From Candidatus Gerdarchaeota archaeon (GTDB lineage Archaea; Asgardarchaeota; Heimdallarchaeia; JABLTI01): a stretch of DNA of 6,801 nucleotides. Numbering within the stretch: the stretch's first letter is position 1; every line of letters starts with the position of its first letter. Both the position numbers and the translations under genes were made by a program. The notes below the pieces were generated by a model that was not told the origin of the DNA, ran no database searches, and saw nothing but the letters and a program-made list of their open reading frames with translations. Of the stretch, positions 4,629 to 6,801 are shown in pieces. The stretch lies in NCBI GenBank assembly GCA_016840945.1, contig JAEORJ010000080.1, positions 1 through 6,801 on the forward strand. Reading direction: 5' to 3'.

Positions 4629-5519
4629 TTGACTTTAATCTCAATTTTTACTGAGTACCTATTGTTAGCTACTGAATTGCTAAAATGGGAAGTTTGGCTC
4701 AAAGGATTCTGTATTGGTTTCTTCGCTTTTGGTATTGTAGTAGTTATATTAGTGCTTGCAACCATGGGAGCAAGTGCTGGTCAACATTTAGCTCATGACT
4801 TTGATCATGATGCTGACTTATCAATGGATCACGATGTATCAATTGACAAGGACATATCTGTCGATCATGATCTTTCAATTGATAAGGATATTTCTATTGA
4901 TCATGACCTATCAATTGATCATGATCTTACAATCGATAAAGATCTTTCAATTGATAAAGACATTAGTATTGATAAAGACATTCCACATGGAACGGACATT
5001 GATGTGGATACTGATATGCATATTGAAGGTCCTTTTGCAATAGAAAAAGGTTCTACTGCACCATTATTATTGTTATTAGCAGTTTTTTCTATAACTTTTG
5101 GTGGATTAGGACTTTTATTATTCTGGCAAGAACCTGATATGAATTCCTTCACTCGATTAGTTGTAATAATTATTACACCAATAGTATTATCAATAATTGT
5201 TGATCGTGTGTGGAGAGCCGTTGCTGTTTCAGAGACCTATCGTTTACCAACTAATAATGAATATCTCGGTAAAGAAGCAGTGGTAATTGTAAAATGTGAT
5301 TCCAAAGGTGGGACTATTAGAGTTGAAATGCCTGATCAAATAGAACCATTGAAATTACCCGCAAAAACCCTACATCCTCACCAAGAATTTTTACAAGATG
5401 AATTAGTGTTTATTGTAGGTATCGAGAGAAATTTCTATCTTGTTGATGATACTAAGGATATGCTAAAAAGTAAAGTTAAACCAATTTCGGAAGATAATGA
5501 TACAGAGGATCAAAGTTAG
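4629..5519 (+). CDS. NfeD-like membrane protein with Asp-rich hexapeptide repeats
   Basis: Probable membrane partner of the SPFH protein encoded just upstream. Seen in order: a hydrophobic or amphipathic N-terminus (2-18); a membrane segment (about 26-47); an acidic, His-rich loop (52-133) containing nine hexapeptides of pattern [LIV]-S/T-[IVM]-D-[HK]-D (64-117) plus two decayed units (118-129); two membrane segments (about 144-166 and 177-193); and a C-terminal domain (about 208-275) with EYLGKEAVVIVKC, GGTIRVEM and ELVFIVGIERNFYLV. The last matches the OB-like fold of NfeD/YuaF proteins (opening G-K-x-A/G strand, closing V-x-V-G-I strand). With three membrane segments, the repeat loop and OB domain would lie on the same side, probably the cytoplasm with the SPFH protein. 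The ClpP-like protease domain of long archaeal NfeD proteins is absent. Start is TTG behind AGGAGG. The stop overlaps galU's stop by four bases. NfeD assignment is good; the role of the repeat is unknown. Confidence 0.85.
   Translation: MTLISIFTEYLLLATELLKWEVWLKGFCIGFFAFGIVVVILVLATMGASAGQHLAHDFDHDADLSMDHDVSIDKDISVDHDLSIDKDISIDHDLSIDHDLTIDKDLSIDKDISIDKDIPHGTDIDVDTDMHIEGPFAIEKGSTAPLLLLLAVFSITFGGLGLLLFWQEPDMNSFTRLVVIIITPIVLSIIVDRVWRAVAVSETYRLPTNNEYLGKEAVVIVKCDSKGGTIRVEMPDQIEPLKLPAKTLHPHQEFLQDELVFIVGIERNFYLVDDTKDMLKSKVKPISEDNDTEDQS
4818..4979 (+). repeat. Nine tandem 18-bp units encoding [LIV]S[IVM]D[HK]D
   Basis: The units are exactly 18 bp with no spacers or indels: LSMDHD, VSIDKD, ISVDHD, LSIDKD, ISIDHD, LSIDHD, LTIDKD, LSIDKD, ISIDKD. 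Position 5 alternates His and Lys in the first five units (H,K,H,K,H) and then reads H,K,K,K. Asp at positions 4 and 6 is invariant. Synonymous differences (TTA/CTT/CTA, GAT/GAC, AAG/AAA) show the units have diverged in DNA while the peptide stayed conserved. That implies selection on the protein, not a recent expansion. Two degenerate units follow (IPHGTD, IDVDTD). Confidence 0.95.
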
Positions 5520-6400
5520 AGGGAAATTTTTTTCAGATGCTCTCGAAGCTCTGGTCCTATTTCTTCATCTTTTAAACAAAAATCAACAAATGCTTTAGCA
5601 TATAGAGCAAAAGAACCTGTGTCATATCTTTTTTCGTCTTGAGCTAATTGTAAAGCAGCTATAGTTCCTGAACCTAAGGAGAGTTTTATAGCATCCGTTA
5701 ATTGTTTTTCTTTTCCTTTACCAAGAGGTGTCTTTTCTATAAAATCAAAAATATCAGGAGTAAAAACATACCTACCACTAATAGCTAAATTACTTGGGGC
5801 TTCTTCAATCGATGGTTTTTCAATCAAATCTTTAACAATGAATTTACCCATTTTATTTTGACCATTATATTGTTCTACATCTAAAATACCATATCTATTA
5901 CATTGTTCTATTGGTATTTCCTCAACTGATAATGTGCATGAAGCATTAACCTCTTGATGGTAATTAATTAACCGTGAAAGATGGATTGGCGATTTGCTAG
6001 AACTAACTATAGTATCACCAAGAGCAACTACAAAATTATCATCATTAACAAATTCCTTTGCCTTATATACAGCATCAGCTAGACCAGTAGGTACTGCTTG
6101 TCTTACATAAAATATTTGAACATTAAGCGATTCCAAAGCATCTAAGTCCCTAACTTGTTCCACTTTATTTTTCTTTTTGAGATCTTCTAACAAAACAGGA
6201 TCTCGATCAAAATGATCTTCAATCGCTCTTTTATTCTTACCAGTGATGATTAAGATATCTTTTATTCCAGCTTGCTCAAGTTCTTCTATAATATATTGGA
6301 TAACTGGTTTTTTAGCTACTGGTAACATTTCTTTTGGTTGCGATTTAGTAGCTGGCAACATTCGAGTACCTAAACCTGCTGCTGGAATAACACCTTTCAT
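5516..6400 (-). CDS. galU: UTP-glucose-1-phosphate uridylyltransferase (GalU-type)
   Basis: Cytoplasmic enzyme that joins glucose 1-phosphate and UTP to give UDP-glucose and pyrophosphate, the donor for glycan and glycolipid synthesis. Seen: the N-terminal nucleotide-binding motif AAGLGTRMLPATKSQPKEML (7-26), including the GalU-type spacing G-L-G-T-R and the PKEM Lys; VIQYIIEEL (33-41); TGKNKRAIEDHFD (53-65), characteristic of GalU as opposed to RmlA; Q-A-V-P-T-G-L-A-D-A (101-110), the sugar-nucleotide loop; ALGDT (126-130) with the metal-binding Asp129; EKP (194-196) with the sugar-phosphate Lys; and Y-D-T-G (259-262) with the second metal Asp260. Length (294) is typical of bacterial and archaeal GalU, and no residues appear missing. 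Start: ATG at 6398-6400 with GGAAGTG five bases upstream. Specificity for dTTP or other sugars cannot be fully excluded. The gene reads in the same direction as the ATP synthase gene upstream but is separated by a terminator. Confidence 0.92.
   Translation of the reverse strand: MKGVIPAAGLGTRMLPATKSQPKEMLPVAKKPVIQYIIEELEQAGIKDILIITGKNKRAIEDHFDRDPVLLEDLKKKNKVEQVRDLDALESLNVQIFYVRQAVPTGLADAVYKAKEFVNDDNFVVALGDTIVSSSKSPIHLSRLINYHQEVNASCTLSVEEIPIEQCNRYGILDVEQYNGQNKMGKFIVKDLIEKPSIEEAPSNLAISGRYVFTPDIFDFIEKTPLGKGKEKQLTDAIKLSLGSGTIAALQLAQDEKRYDTGSFALYAKAFVDFCLKDEEIGPELREHLKKISL
5527..5533 (+). terminator. T7 tract after the NfeD-like gene, inside the end of galU
   Basis: A run of seven T begins eight bases after the TAG stop of the NfeD-like gene. 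It is the complement of the AAAAAAA that encodes the Lys-Lys near galU's C-terminus. Archaeal RNA polymerase can stop at such tracts. No stem precedes it. Confidence 0.35.
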
Positions 6401-6425
6401 TTTTTCACTTCCAAAATATTACTAA

Positions 6426-6459
6426 TTGGAGTTCCAAATAGTTTATCTAAAAGTAAACT
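6426..6459. repeat. Two inverted repeats in the galU leader/start-site region
   Basis: TTGGAgtTCCAA (6426-6437) and AGTTTA (6440-6445) paired with TAAACT (6454-6459) across eight bases. The second pair brackets the predicted transcription start near 6448; the first lies between it and the ribosome site. These are candidate operator sites; the arms are short (5 and 6 bp). Confidence 0.35.
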
Positions 6460-6470
6460 CAAGCAATATT

Positions 6471-6480
6471 CTTTATAAAT
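6471..6480 (-). promoter_or_regulatory. Likely TATA box of galU
   Basis: Read on the minus strand: ATTTATAAAG, a very good archaeal TATA box, about 70-80 bp upstream of the ATG. Initiation near 6448 would give a leader of roughly 48 nt. This supports galU as its own transcription unit after the ATP synthase terminator. Confidence 0.48.
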
Positions 6481-6520
6481 TACTAAAAAACTAAACTATA
6501 AAAATTATGGAATGAAGATG

Positions 6521-6549
6521 TAAAAAAACAAGAGATTAGATATCTCTTG
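6521..6549 (-). terminator. Hairpin plus T7 terminator overlapping the end of the ATP synthase subunit B gene
   Basis: Arms CAAGAGAT and ATCTCTTG pair perfectly (8 bp, 6529-6536 and 6542-6549) around a 5-base loop. On the minus strand a run of seven T (6522-6528) follows at once. The upstream arm lies in the last coding codons and the loop covers most of the TAA stop (6536-6538). The geometry is that of a bacterial-style intrinsic terminator. Confidence 0.72.
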
Positions 6550-6801
6550 AATTGTAATTTTTACTTGCATCTCTATTGTTTGGATGGAAGAAATCTATTG
6601 TCCCCTCTGAAATACGTTTCAATTCTCTTTTTGGATTTGGGAATTCTATCAAAAGATTCCAACCAATATCTAACGTTTCAAAGATTCCTCGATTTTCATC
6701 CCTTCCTTGATTAATGAATTTATTTTCAAATTCATCAGCAAATTTCAAGAAACGATGATCTTCTTCAGTTAAAGATTCTTCACCTACAACAGCAACAAGA
6801 T
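6536..6801 (-). CDS. atpB: A-type ATP synthase subunit B, C-terminal part (runs off the window)
   Basis: Partial gene: 87 codons from the right edge, all from the C-terminal helical domain. Subunit B is the non-catalytic nucleotide-binding subunit of the A1 head of the archaeal ATP synthase; with subunit A it forms the A3B3 hexamer. Seen: LVAVVGEESLTEEDHRFLKF leads in, followed by ADEFENKFINQG, DENRGIFETLDIGWNLL and ELKRIS. This is the recognised C-terminal signature of the family (V-G-E-E-x-L-T-x-x-D, F-x-N-Q-G, R-x-I/G-x-E-T-L-D). The tail after ELKRIS is the usual weakly conserved end, finishing NSRDI. Reading continues without a start to position 6801, so the true start lies outside. The gene ends at a hairpin/T7 terminator, and the next gene on the strand is galU. 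Subunit D, which follows B in many archaeal operons, is therefore not directly downstream. Confidence 0.93.
   Translation of the reverse strand, partial: LVAVVGEESLTEEDHRFLKFADEFENKFINQGRDENRGIFETLDIGWNLLIEFPNPKRELKRISEGTIDFFHPNNRDASKNYNSRDI

Noticed and set aside
4818..4979. CRISPR-like or regulatory DNA repeat array
   Set aside because: The 18-bp units are contiguous without spacers, vary at synonymous sites, and stay in frame with a clear membrane-protein gene.
4818..4979. RTX-type calcium nonapeptide repeats
   Set aside because: The period is six residues, not nine, and the GGxGxD glycine pattern is absent.
4795..5043. Open +1-frame reading through the repeat region of the NfeD-like gene
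   Set aside because: The 18-bp period keeps the shifted frame free of stops. It has no ribosome site, and its peptide is a monotonous Ile/Leu/Met/Gln shadow of the real repeat.
4629..5519. ClpP-like (1510-N type) serine protease domain in the NfeD-like protein
   Set aside because: There is no Ser-Lys protease-like region; the space between the first and second membrane segments is taken by the Asp-rich repeats.
5516..6400. Defective metal site in galU because LGDT replaces LGDD
   Set aside because: The key first Asp (129) is present and the position after it varies within the family, so no loss of function is implied.
6243..6425. Plus-strand open frame opposite the start of galU
   Set aside because: It overlaps the conserved nucleotide-binding motif of galU, and the peptide shows no recognisable domain.

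Overview
The window looks like low-GC archaeal chromosome. Three things support this: the C-terminus of an A-type (archaeal/vacuolar-type) ATP synthase subunit B at the right edge, an archaeal class III signal peptide (type IV pilin type) at 2555, and TATA-box-like elements about 70-140 bp upstream of most start codons. One gene (1457-2257, minus) looks like a longin/roadblock-like domain followed by a gelsolin-like segment. I associate that combination with Asgard-type archaea, but this is an inference from fold pattern and the lineage is not settled.

Layout, left to right. A DUF389/TIGR00341-type polytopic membrane protein (128-1444, +) converges on the putative longin/gelsolin-like protein (1457-2257, -) with 12 bp between them. 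A 297-bp divergent promoter region (2258-2554) holds repeats and inverted repeats built on GTTA/TAAC. It separates that gene from a single archaeal pilin-like gene (2555-3004, +), which ends in a hairpin plus T-rich tract. Next comes a flotillin/stomatin-type SPFH protein (3262-4482, +), then a 146-bp gap with three consecutive hairpins, then an NfeD-like membrane protein (4629-5519, +; TTG start behind a perfect AGGAGG). The NfeD-like protein carries nine perfect-register copies of an Asp-rich hexapeptide in the loop after its first membrane segment. Its stop codon overlaps tail-to-tail with that of a GalU-type nucleotidyltransferase (5516-6400, -). Upstream of galU on the same strand is the truncated ATP synthase subunit B gene (6536-6801, -), with a hairpin and T7 tract covering its stop codon.

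The most coherent functional unit is the SPFH + NfeD pair, a known partnership in membrane-microdomain scaffolds (YuaG/YuaF-like in bacteria, stomatin/NfeD in archaea). Here the NfeD partner has an unusual acidic, His/Lys-alternating repeat and no ClpP-like protease domain. This is the best candidate in the window for something undescribed. The remaining genes look like independent transcription units. GalU supplies UDP-glucose (or a related nucleotide sugar), which could feed surface glycosylation, but nothing in the sequence ties it to its neighbours. No CRISPR array, insertion sequence, tRNA or rRNA was seen.
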